Below are positions 38,376 through 46,756 of a stretch of DNA of 64,000 bases, in pieces. The DNA is taken from positions 868,001-932,000 of the forward strand of contig CAVRVW010000003.1 of NCBI GenBank assembly GCA_963724695.1, read 5' to 3'. The translations under genes were made by a program, and so were the position numbers. The first letter of the stretch is position 1, and each line of letters starts with the position of its first letter. The notes under the pieces were generated by a model that was not told the origin of the DNA, did no database searches, and saw only the letters and a list, made by a program, of their open reading frames with translations. This DNA comes from CAVQFD01 sp963724695 (GTDB taxonomy: Bacteria; Acidobacteriota; Vicinamibacteria; Vicinamibacterales; CAVVIG01).

Positions 38376-40129
38376 ATGCTCCGCTTCCTGCGCATCAATC
38401 GCCTCGCAGTCATCGACGCCGTCGAGGTCGAGTTCGGGCCAGGCCTGAACGTCCTGACGGGGGAGACCGGCGCCGGCAAGTCCATGCTGGTCGAGGCCGT
38501 CGGCCTGCTCCTTGGTGGACGTGCGTCGGCCTGACCTCGTGCGGACAGGCGAGGAGACGGCCACCATCGAGGCCATCTTCGAACGCGATGGCGACGAGAC
38601 GCTCGTCCGGCGCGAAGTCACCGCGCAGGGGCGCAGCCGCGCGTTCGTCAACGGCGAGCTCGCGACGGCCGGGGCCCTCAAGGCGCTGTCGTCACAGTTG
38701 GTCGAGTTGCACGGACAGCACGAACACCACACGCTGCTCGACCCCGCGGCCCACCTGCCTGTCGTCGACGAATTTGGCGGCGCACGACCAACTCCTCCGG
38801 GCAGTGGGGGAGGCCTTCGAGCAGAGGCGGGTCGCCCGCGAGGAGCTCGCCCGCCTGCGCAGCCGCGCGGCGGACCGCGACGCCCGGCTCGAGCTCGCGC
38901 GGTTTCAGCTTGGCGATCTCGAGAAGGCCGCCCTCGACAGGCCCGACGAGGACGTGGAGCTCGCCGCCTCACGGAAGGTGCTGGCCAGCGCCGAGCGCGT
39001 CGAGCGCCTCTGCCAGGAAAGCTACGCGGCGCTGTACGAGCACGACCACTCCGTGCTGGCGGAGCTGAACGGGGTCTGGAAGCGCGTCTCCGAGCTCGCG
39101 GCCCTTGACCCGGAGTTCCAGCCGTACCTGGACGCCAGGGACGGCCTCAAGTCGCAGCTCGAGGATCTCGCGCTCTTCCTCCGCCGGTATGCCGACGGCA
39201 TCGAAGCCTCGCCGGCGCGTCTGCAGCAGATCGAAGAGCGGCTCGCCCTGCTCGAACGTCTCAAGCGAAAGTATGGTCCGACTCTGGGCGACGTGGTCGA
39301 CAGGCGCGACCGTCTCGCCGCGGAGGTCGCCGACCTCGACGACGGCGCTGGGCGGCTTGCGGCCCTGGAGCGCGACCTTGCCGCCGCCTCGTCGCGCTAC
39401 CTCGAGGCGGCCAGGACGCTGTCGGCGGCCCGCCGCCGGGTCGCCGAGGCGTTCTCGTCGGCTCTGGTGGCGCTGCTGGCGGAACTGGCCATGGATCGGA
39501 CGCGGCTCGAGGTGCGGTTCGCCGCCGGATCAGAACAGGACGAGACGCGGTGGACGGCGACCGGACTGGACACCGCCGAGCTGTACTTTTCGCCCAACCC
39601 CGGCGAGGACCTGCGGCCGCTGGCGCGCATCGCGTCGGGCGGCGAGCTGTCGCGCGTGATGCTGGCGATCAAGACCCTGACGGCCACCTCCCGCAGCGGG
39701 TTCAGTCAGGACGAGGGACGCCCGCCGAGCGGGTCGGCGCCCGGTCTCGTCTTCGACGAGGTCGATGCCGGTATCGGCGGACGGGTGGCCGACGTGGTCG
39801 GCGCCAAGCTGCGGGCCCTGGGGTCGGCGTTCCAGGTGCTGTGCATCACCCACCTGCCGCAGATCGCGGCCCGCGCCGATCGGCACTTCCACATCGAGAA
39901 GCGCGTGGACCGCGGACGCACCAGGACGAGGGTGACCGCCCTTGACGCCGAGGCGCGCGTGGAGGAGATTGCCCGTATGCTTGGAGGCGCCCACGTGACC
40001 GACGCCATCCGGGCGTCCGCCGGCGAGCTGCTGGCGCGCACAGGCGAAAGGCGAAAGCGAAAGGGCGAAAGTCCCCGGGAGCCGGGAACGCCCCGCGAGG
40101 TAGAAACGCCGTGGCCCGCAAGTATCTGA
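38376..40129 (+). CDS. recN: DNA repair protein RecN, two frameshifts
   Basis: About 584 residues. SMC-like ATPase acting at double-strand breaks. Walker A LTGETGAGKSMLVEA, QLVELHGQHEHHTLLD, long coiled-coil middle, ABC signature ASGGELSRVMLAIK, Walker B LVFDEVDAGIGG and the D/H loops VLCITHLPQIAA. Two single-base insertions, at about 38528 (gcctgacc for gccgacc) and 38776, break the frame early on. The natural domain ends near ASAGELLART; the last 28 residues come from a 7-bp array and the start of miaB, which it overlaps by 19 bp. Confidence 0.95.
40044..40071 (+). repeat. 7-bp word array, family F (GCGAAAG), inside recN 3' end
   Basis: GCGAAAG twice, then CGAAAG and GGCGAAAG. It encodes the basic GERRKRKGES tail of RecN, beyond the conserved domain. 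Confidence 0.8.
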
Positions 40130-41484
40130 TCGAAACCTTCGGCTGCCAGATGAACGTCCACGACTCGGAGCGGATGGCGGGGCTGCTCGAGCAGGCGGGC
40201 TACGAGCCCACGACCGACGCGGCCGACGCCGACGTGGTCGTCATCAACACGTGCAGCGTCCGCGATCGCGCCGAGCAGCAGCTCTACACGCGCCTCGGCG
40301 AGCTCCGGCAGCTGGCGGCCGAGTACGGGCACGATCCGGTGGTGGCGGTGGCCGGCTGCGTCGCGCAGCAGGAAGGCGCGTCGATCCTGAAGCGGTCTCC
40401 CGGCACGGCGGACATCGTCCTGGGCACGCAGGCGATCCGCCGGCTGCCCATGCTCATCGAAGACGTCGAACACCAGCACCGCCGGCGCCCGATCGTCGAC
40501 CTCGACCCCCACGACGACGTGTCGTTCCCGCTGGGGGTGACACGGCGGAACGATCCCGTCAAGGCGTACGTCACCATCATCGAGGGCTGCAACGAGTTCT
40601 GCAGCTTCTGCGTCGTGCCGTACACGCGAGGCCACGAGCGCATGCGGCCGAAGCAGGACATCCTCGCGGAGGTCCGCGAGGCGGCCGCCACCGGGCGGCG
40701 CGAAGTGCAGCTCCTCGGGCAGATCGTCAACCACTACGACGCGCCCGACGAGCCCGGCTGTGATTTCACCGGGCTGCTCGAGGCCATCCACGAGATTCAG
40801 GGCATCGAGCGCATCCGCTTCGCGAGCCCGCACCCGCGCCACGTCTCGCCGCGGTTCCTGGAGGCCATGGCGCGGCTCCCCAAGATTTGCCGCCATCTCC
40901 ACCTGCCGGTGCAGTCCGGCTCGACGCGGGTGCTCGCGGCGATGCGCCGCCGCTACACGCGCGAGAGCTATCTCGATCTCGTCGGGAGCATTCGCGCGGC
41001 CATGCCGGACGTCGCGCTTTCGACCGATATGATCGTCGGGTTCCCAGGCGAGAGCGAGGGCGATTTCGAGGAGACGCTGTCGCTCACGCGGGAGGCGCGG
41101 TACCACAGCATGTTCTCGTTCAAGTACTCGCCGCGGCCCAACACGCTCGCGGAGCAGCGGCTGGCCGACGATGTGAGCGAGGACGAGAAGACGCGGCGGA
41201 TTGTCGCGCTGCAGGCGCTGCAGCGGGAGATTCAGGTGGCGCTGAACGAGGCGCTCGTGGGGCAGACGGTGGAGGTGCTCGTGGACGGCGTGAGCCGGCG
41301 GCGCGAGACGGAGCTGTCGGGGCGCACGAGCCAGAACGTCGTGGTGAACGTTCCCGGATCGGCGAGCCTGGTCGGCGCCTCCGTCCGGGTCCGCGTGGAG
41401 CGGTCGGGGCCGTACAGTGTGTGGGGTCGGCTGGTTGGCGCGGAGGCCGGCGCGGAGCGCCCGGGGATACACGATGCAGATTGA
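40111..41484 (+). CDS. miaB: tRNA-2-methylthio-N6-dimethylallyladenosine synthase MiaB
   Basis: 457 intact residues. Radical-SAM methylthiotransferase acting at A37 of tRNAs. N-terminal UPF0004 domain with Cys11 (ETFGCQMNVHDSE) and further Cys in VINTCSVR and AGCVAQQ; radical-SAM CxxxCxxC in EGCNEFCSFCVVPYTRG; C-terminal TRAM domain (QTVEVLVDGVSRR to VRVRVERSGPYSVWGRLV). GTG start inside the recN end; the next gene starts 11 bp before its stop. Confidence 0.96.
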   Translation: MARKYLIETFGCQMNVHDSERMAGLLEQAGYEPTTDAADADVVVINTCSVRDRAEQQLYTRLGELRQLAAEYGHDPVVAVAGCVAQQEGASILKRSPGTADIVLGTQAIRRLPMLIEDVEHQHRRRPIVDLDPHDDVSFPLGVTRRNDPVKAYVTIIEGCNEFCSFCVVPYTRGHERMRPKQDILAEVREAAATGRREVQLLGQIVNHYDAPDEPGCDFTGLLEAIHEIQGIERIRFASPHPRHVSPRFLEAMARLPKICRHLHLPVQSGSTRVLAAMRRRYTRESYLDLVGSIRAAMPDVALSTDMIVGFPGESEGDFEETLSLTREARYHSMFSFKYSPRPNTLAEQRLADDVSEDEKTRRIVALQALQREIQVALNEALVGQTVEVLVDGVSRRRETELSGRTSQNVVVNVPGSASLVGASVRVRVERSGPYSVWGRLVGAEAGAERPGIHDAD

Positions 41485-41959
41485 GATGTCGATCAAGGGG
41501 CTGATGGTGGACTCGGTCACCAACATGCCGATCGTGGTCCTGCGCGACAAGACCGGCGTGCGCGTGCTGCCGATCTGGGTCGGGATTTTCGAGGCCAACG
41601 CCATCGCCCTCCAGATCGACAACGTGACGACCGCCCGGCCGATGACGCACGACCTGCTGCGCAACGTCATCCACGATCTCAACGCCTCGGTCGAGAAGAT
41701 CGTCGTCTGCGATCTGCAGGAGAACACGTTCTACGCGCTGATCTACCTGGCGCTGGCCGGCGTGACCGTGACCGTCGATGCGCGGCCGAGCGACGCGCTG
41801 GCGCTGGCGCTCAGGACGCGGGCGCCCATCTTCGTCGAGGAATCGGTCATCGAGAACGCGAAGCCGATCGACCTGCCGACCGACAAGCACGACCCCGAGC
41901 GCCTCCAGCAGTGGCTCGACAGCCTCGATCCCGACGATTTGGGCAAATACAAGATGTAG
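41474..41959 (+). CDS. Bifunctional nuclease family protein (DUF151)
   Basis: 161 residues. Matches the bifunctional nuclease domain (MQIEMSIKGLMVDSVTNMPIVVLRD, LPIWVGIFEANAIALQID, RPMTHDLLRNVI, ARPSDALALALRTRAPIFVEE). Plant members have DNase and RNase activity; bacterial function is unproven. ATG 41474 chosen because the family begins here; an earlier in-frame start would only add antisense-like residues within miaB. Often found beside miaB. Confidence 0.9.
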   Translation: MQIEMSIKGLMVDSVTNMPIVVLRDKTGVRVLPIWVGIFEANAIALQIDNVTTARPMTHDLLRNVIHDLNASVEKIVVCDLQENTFYALIYLALAGVTVTVDARPSDALALALRTRAPIFVEESVIENAKPIDLPTDKHDPERLQQWLDSLDPDDLGKYKM

Positions 41960-41999
41960 TCGCCGCTGCAAACCGGGTTACAATCCTTCCCGGTTTCGC

Positions 42000-42755
42000 A
42001 TGATCGTCGCTATCGCCAATCAAAAAGGGGGGGTGGGGAAGACCACCACGGCCATCAACCTGGCGGCCGCCCTGGCGTTGCGAGGCCGCCGCACGCTCCT
42101 CATCGATCTCGACCCCCAGGCCAACAGCACGATGTCGTTCGTGGACATGCCGCTCGTCACGCGGAGCGTCTACGACGCCATTGCCGACCCGGCGGTGGCC
42201 CTGCAGGACGTCGTGCTGCCGACGTCGGTCGAGAACCTCTTCGTCGCGCCCTCGCGGATCGCCCTCGCCAAGCTCGAGGCGAAGCTGGTGGGGGAGATGG
42301 ACGCCCATTTCCGCCTCAAGGACAAGCTGGAGCCCATCCTCAAGGACTACCCGCAGGTCGTCATCGACTGCCCGCCGACGCTCGGCCTCTTGACGGTCAA
42401 CGCGCTCGTGGCGGCCACGCATCTGCTCATCCCGATCCAGTCGTCGTACTTTGCGCTCGAGGGCACCGACGACCTCCTCGAGACGATCGAGAAGGTGCGG
42501 GCGCGCCCCAACCCCGCGCTGCGGATTCTGGGCGTCGTCATCACGATGCACGACAAGCGCACGGCGCTCGCGCGGGACATCCGGGCGCAGATCCAGAAGG
42601 TGTTCGGCGGCAAGGTGTTCAAGACCGTGATTACCAAGAGCGTGCGCCTGGAGGAGAGCCCGGCGTACAAGGAGTCCATCTTCACGTTCGCGCCGGATTC
42701 GACCGGCGCGACCGAGTACTACCGGCTCTGCGAGGAGGTTATCGATCGTGCCTAG
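42000..42755 (+). CDS. parA: Chromosome-partitioning ATPase ParA (Soj)
   Basis: 251 residues. Deviant Walker A NQKGGVGKTTTAINLA, LIDLDPQANST, VIDCPPTLGLLT and QSSYFALEGTDDLL, the chromosomal ParA pattern without an N-terminal DNA-binding extension. Works with ParB, whose gene overlaps its end by 8 bp. Nearness to guaA/recN/dnaE need not mean origin proximity; no parS or DnaA-box cluster was noticed. Confidence 0.96.
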   Translation: MIVAIANQKGGVGKTTTAINLAAALALRGRRTLLIDLDPQANSTMSFVDMPLVTRSVYDAIADPAVALQDVVLPTSVENLFVAPSRIALAKLEAKLVGEMDAHFRLKDKLEPILKDYPQVVIDCPPTLGLLTVNALVAATHLLIPIQSSYFALEGTDDLLETIEKVRARPNPALRILGVVITMHDKRTALARDIRAQIQKVFGGKVFKTVITKSVRLEESPAYKESIFTFAPDSTGATEYYRLCEEVIDRA

Positions 42756-43569
42756 ACGGGGATTGCCACAGACCCTGACGATGCGCCACGACGAGCACTA
42801 TGTCGACGCGCTGGCCGCGTCCGCGGGGACGCCGGTCGGGCGGCTGGTGCCGATCGAGCTCATCGATCCGAACCCCAACCAGCCCCGGCAGGTCATGGGC
42901 GACCTCTCGGAGCTCATCTCGTCGATCGTCGAGAAGGGGATCATCGAGCCCCTGGTCGTGCGCCAGCGCGGCGACCGCTTCCAGATCATCGCGGGCGAGC
43001 GCCGCTACCAGGCGTCGGTGCAGGCGGGGCTGCGGGAGCTGCCCGTCGTCATCCGCGAGGTCGACGACACGGAGGTCATCGAGCTCGCGCTCATCGAGAA
43101 CCTGCAGCGCAAGGACCTGACGCCGTTCGAGGAGGCGGAAGCGCTGCACGGGCTCGCGGATCGGTGCGGCTACACCCACGAGGATCTGGCGCGCCGGCTG
43201 GGGAAGTCCAGGACGTCGGTCACCGAGTCCCTGTCCCTCGCCGGCATGCCGGACGAGGTCCGGAATCTTTGTCGGCTGGCCGACATTTCATCCAAGTCGT
43301 TGCTTCTACAGGTAGTTAGGCAGGAAACACCTCAGAAAATGACCGCCCTGGTCGAGAAGATCGCCAGCCAGGGCGGCGCCACCCGCCAGCAGGTGCGCGA
43401 GGCGACGGCCAAGCCGAAGGCCGGCCGCCCGAAGCACTATGTCTTTGCCTTCAGGCCGCCGACCAAGCTCTTCAACCTCAAGCTCAGCTTCACCAAGGCC
43501 CGGGTGAACCGCGACGAGATCATCGACGCGCTCGAGGGCATCCTGCGCGAGCTCAGAAAAGCGAAGTAG
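42748..43569 (+). CDS. parB: Chromosome-partitioning protein ParB (Spo0J)
   Basis: 273 residues. ParB N-terminal CTPase domain (IDPNPNQPRQVMGDLSELISSI, GIIEPLVVRQRGDRFQIIAGERRYQA with the GERR box, VIELALIENLQRKDLTPFEEAEA) and helix-turn-helix (YTHEDLARRLGKSRTSVTESL), then a dimerisation domain. GTG start. No match to the parS consensus (GTTTCACGTGAAAC) was seen in the window. Confidence 0.96.
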   Translation: MPRRGLPQTLTMRHDEHYVDALAASAGTPVGRLVPIELIDPNPNQPRQVMGDLSELISSIVEKGIIEPLVVRQRGDRFQIIAGERRYQASVQAGLRELPVVIREVDDTEVIELALIENLQRKDLTPFEEAEALHGLADRCGYTHEDLARRLGKSRTSVTESLSLAGMPDEVRNLCRLADISSKSLLLQVVRQETPQKMTALVEKIASQGGATRQQVREATAKPKAGRPKHYVFAFRPPTKLFNLKLSFTKARVNRDEIIDALEGILRELRKAK

Positions 43570-43978
43570 CGGGCGCCAGGCTCCGGCCTTCAGGGGGCTC
43601 AAGGCTTACGGCTCAGGGCTCAGGGCTCAGGGCTTGGGCCGGGCACGGCTCACGGCTTGGCTTTGGGGGCGCGCCATCTGTGCCGGGCGCCAGCAGCGGG
43701 GACTTCGTCGGGGTCGCGGCTCAGGGAGCACCTGTCGGAGAGATAGGAGATCGGCGCCCGCGGTGCCATGAGCCCCTGGAGCCCGGACCGGGAGCCCGGA
43801 GCCAAGTGTAAGTTAACATAACATACATTATCAGACATTGAGGATTGTTGGATGGAAAGGGGCCTGTTCGCGGTTTGTGGGTCGTTTGTAGGCCAGTCAC
43901 CCAAAACTGCCGAGCTCCGGTCCGCAGACCTCCTCCTTCTGATGGGCTTCCTGAGTTGGCCCTTGGTAGACTGAAGGC
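43570..43978. other. 409-bp gene-free stretch with family C words and an AT-rich patch
   Basis: From 43589 to 43670 lie 7-bp words of family C, including GGCTCAG three times in phase (43610-43630). Further GGAGCCC words occur at 43771-43803. Then an unusually AT-rich patch for this genome, 43803-43830 (GTAAGTTAACATAACATACA core), and unremarkable sequence to the first PKD gene. Short open frames here lack support. I see no RNA gene. Confidence 0.6.
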
Positions 43979-45288
43979 GTGTTGCTGATCCATCAGCCGT
44001 GGCGATCCAGGGCACGCGCCGTCGTCGTGCTCGGTCTGCTGATGGCGACCGCCGGCTGCAGTCCATCGGCGGTTGCGCCAACGCCGCCGGCCAGCCCGGC
44101 ACCTGGCCCCGGGGCGAGTGCGGCCGCTCAGCTGACGCTTGCGATCGATAGCCTTGGCTCCGAGGAGGCGATCGCGGGCCTCAGCGAGGTCGCGGCCGAT
44201 GCGAGCGGATCAACCGGCGCTGGCCCACTCACCTACCGCATCGATTTCGGCGACGGGACGACGGCGACCACGGCCACAGCCCGCCACGTGTACGCCGCGC
44301 CCGGCACTTATACGGTCACGGCGACAGTGACCGACAGCAGCCGGCCGCGCGACCGCGGTCTCGAAGCAGGTCGTCGTCCGCGCGGTGACGGGTGCGTGGC
44401 TGCACGCGGGCTACAGCTCGGGCTCACGTGAGGTGCTGGTCCGGCGGTTGAGTTTCACCTCACAGTCGGGTACGACCGTGCGCGGCGTGGTCGGCCTGCC
44501 CAGTCGAGCCGGATCGGCCGGTCAGCGGCGAGCTCGTGCCCCCGCGGACCCTGCGGCTCACGTTCGACGACCCGGCCTTTGGCAGCCTCGAGGGCGTGCT
44601 GCCCGGTGTGCTCGCACCCACAACCGTCGTGGAGTTCGAGGCGAGGAACGGCCCCGCCAACGGTGAGCGCCTAGCCTTCCGGCCGATGGAGGGTGAGCCT
44701 GTCGGTCCGCCGCCGGACGCCGTTCTGAACCAACGCTTTTTCAGCTTTGCCGCCCCTTACGGCATTCAGGGTTTCAGTCCAATCCTCTTCGACGGTGCAA
44801 CGTCCAGGGGAGATGGGCTCACGTACTTTCTTGAGTTCGGCGACGGCGGAGTGTCCGCCGGGCCCACCGCGGTGCACCAAATCGCGCAGGCCGGTCGTTA
44901 TACCGCCCGGCTGACTGTAATCGATCGATTCGGTCGGAGCGACAGCGAGGAGCGCGACTTTGGCGTTGTTTCGCTGGTTGACTCGGACGGATCGTTCTGG
45001 CGAACCCTCGACTCCGGGCTCTTGTTGACGTTCACGTCTCAGCCGGATCATCGAGTGGCCGGACTGGGTCGATTTACCTTCTCATCCTCCGGCTCGCCCT
45101 CGCAGCCGTTCTCAGGCGAGCTGATCGGGGACCACGATGTGCGGCTCAGGATGGATGGCTCTGGGATCGTGCTGGCAGGTACGCTGACTCTGGCGAACAG
45201 CTCGGCGGATCGACGCATGCTTCTGACGCAATCGGGCGGGCCGGATCACGGAAAGACTTACGTCCTCCACTTTGCCCAAGGACATTGA
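43979..45288 (+). CDS. PKD-domain lipoprotein, upstream member of tandem pair, frameshifted
   Basis: About 435 residues. Lipobox LLMATAGCS, Pro/Ala linker, a PKD domain (LTYRIDFGDGTTATTATARHVYAAPGTYTVTATVTDS), a beta-rich middle (TGAWLHAGYSSGSREVLVRRLSFTSQSG, PPRTLRLTFDDPAFGSLEGVLPG), a second PKD-like unit (FSPILFDGATSRGDGLTYFLEFGDGG) and a C-terminal domain ending VLHFAQGH. Compared with its downstream paralogue it carries one extra base near 44341 and one near 44502; removing both restores a single frame. Secreted outer-surface role inferred; function unknown. Confidence 0.75.
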
Positions 45289-46613
45289 AGTTCGGCGGCG
45301 GCTGGCCGTCCAGACGACTCGACGCACGCAAGGGGTTGGCGTAGGCCTCTTGTGCTGCCTGGCGGTGGCATGCGGTCCTGGGGCCTCCCCGACGACGCCA
45401 ACAGGGCCAGGGACATCCGGACCCGCTGGGCCTGGCGCGCAATTGGCGGTGGCGATAGATAGCCTCGGATCCGAGGAGGCGATCGCGGGCCTCAGTGAGG
45501 TCGCGGCCGATGCGAGCGGATCAACCGGGGCAGGGCCACTCACCTACCAAATCAACTTCGGCGATGGGACGACGGTGACCATGGCGACCGCCCGCCATGT
45601 GTACGCCGCGCCCGGCACCTACACGGTCACGGCGACGGTGACGGACAGCGCCGGCCGCGCGGCCGCGATCTCCAGGGCGGTCGTTGTGCGGGCGATGACG
45701 GGTGCGTGGCTGCACGCGGGCTACAGCTCAGGCTCTCGTGAGGTGCTGGTCCGGCGGTTGAGTCTCACCTCGCAGTCGGGTACGACCGTGCGCGGCGTGG
45801 TCGGCGTGGTCGGCCTGCCCGGCGAGCCAGATCGGCCAGTCAGCGGCGAGCTCGTGCCCCCACGGACCCTGCGGCTCACCTTTGACGACCCGGCCTTCGG
45901 CAGCCTCGAGGGCGTGCTGCCCGGCGTGCTCGGACCCACCACCGTCGTGGAGTTGCGCGCGACGGGCGGACCCGCGAACGGCGAGCCACTCGCCTTCCGG
46001 CCGATGGAGGGTGAGCCTGTCGGTCCGCCGCCGGACGCCGTGCTGAACCATCGCTACTTCAGCTTCAGCGCACCGTACGCGATTCAGGGGTTCAGCCCGA
46101 TGCGGTTCGACGGCTCGGGCTCGCGCGGTGACGGCCTGTCGTACTTCATCGAGTTCGGCGACGGCCAGGAGGGTCAGCACCGAGTCTGTGGCGGTGCATC
46201 CCATCGAGGAGTTTGGAACGTACGTCGCGCGATTGACCGTCGTCGACCGGTTTGGCCGCACGGACGCAGAAACCCTACAGATCGCAGTGCAAACCCTGGC
46301 CGGCTGTTGCGAGTGGCGTTTGCTCGAACCAATCGAAAACGGCCTGGCGTCAATCGACCTGGACGATCAGCGCGGCCGCTTCTTGTCGGGAAGGATCGGA
46401 GCACAGGGGGCACTCAGCGAGCTCGCCGGCCGCTTCAGCGGCGAGCTCATTGACGATCAGACCGTCCGACTGCAGTTGCCGAATGGAATCGCCCTCGCGG
46501 GGATACTCGACCTGTCCCGAAGGAACGCCTTCAACGCGGAGCGGATGGACGTGACTCAGATCGGTGGCGCACACAGTGGGAGGAGATTGACGTTTCTTAA
46601 ACACGCGTTCTAG
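45272..46613 (+). CDS. PKD-domain lipoprotein, downstream member of tandem pair, one frameshift
   Basis: About 447 residues. Lipobox CLAVACG, PKD domain (LTYQINFGDGTTVTMATARHVYAAPG), the same middle segment as the upstream copy, a second PKD unit (FSPMRFDGSGSRGDGLSYFIEFGDG) and a diverged C-terminal domain (WRLLEPIENGLASIDLDDQRGRFLSG). One extra base near 46163 (ggccagg) breaks the frame before RRVSTESVAVHPIEEFGTY. TTG start overlapping the first copy by 17 bp; an unusual start, but nothing better lies before the signal peptide. A 7-bp array follows. Confidence 0.75.
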
Positions 46614-46621
46614 TGTGTTTC

Positions 46622-46752
46622 TGGGCCCGTGAGCCCGAGCCGAGCTGAAGGGGCAGCTGGTTCTGGGCCCTGGCCCGGGCCCTGAGCCCTGAGCCCTGAG
46701 GTTCTGGCCCTGAGCCCTGAGCCCTGAGCCCGAAGCCTGGAACCCGAAGCCG
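46622..46752 (+). repeat. 7-bp word array, family C (TGAGCCC)
   Basis: Repeated TGAGCCC units in two blocks (46683-46700 and 46710-46731) with GAAGCC words at the end. It is the reverse complement of the GGGCTCA words at 43610-43630, so the tandem PKD genes sit between inverted arrays of the same word. Confidence 0.85.
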
Positions 46753-46756
46753 GCCT

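Noticed and set aside
42000..43978. parS sites and replication origin near parAB
   Set aside because: No match to the parS consensus, no DnaA-box cluster and no dnaA/dnaN/gidA neighbours were seen.
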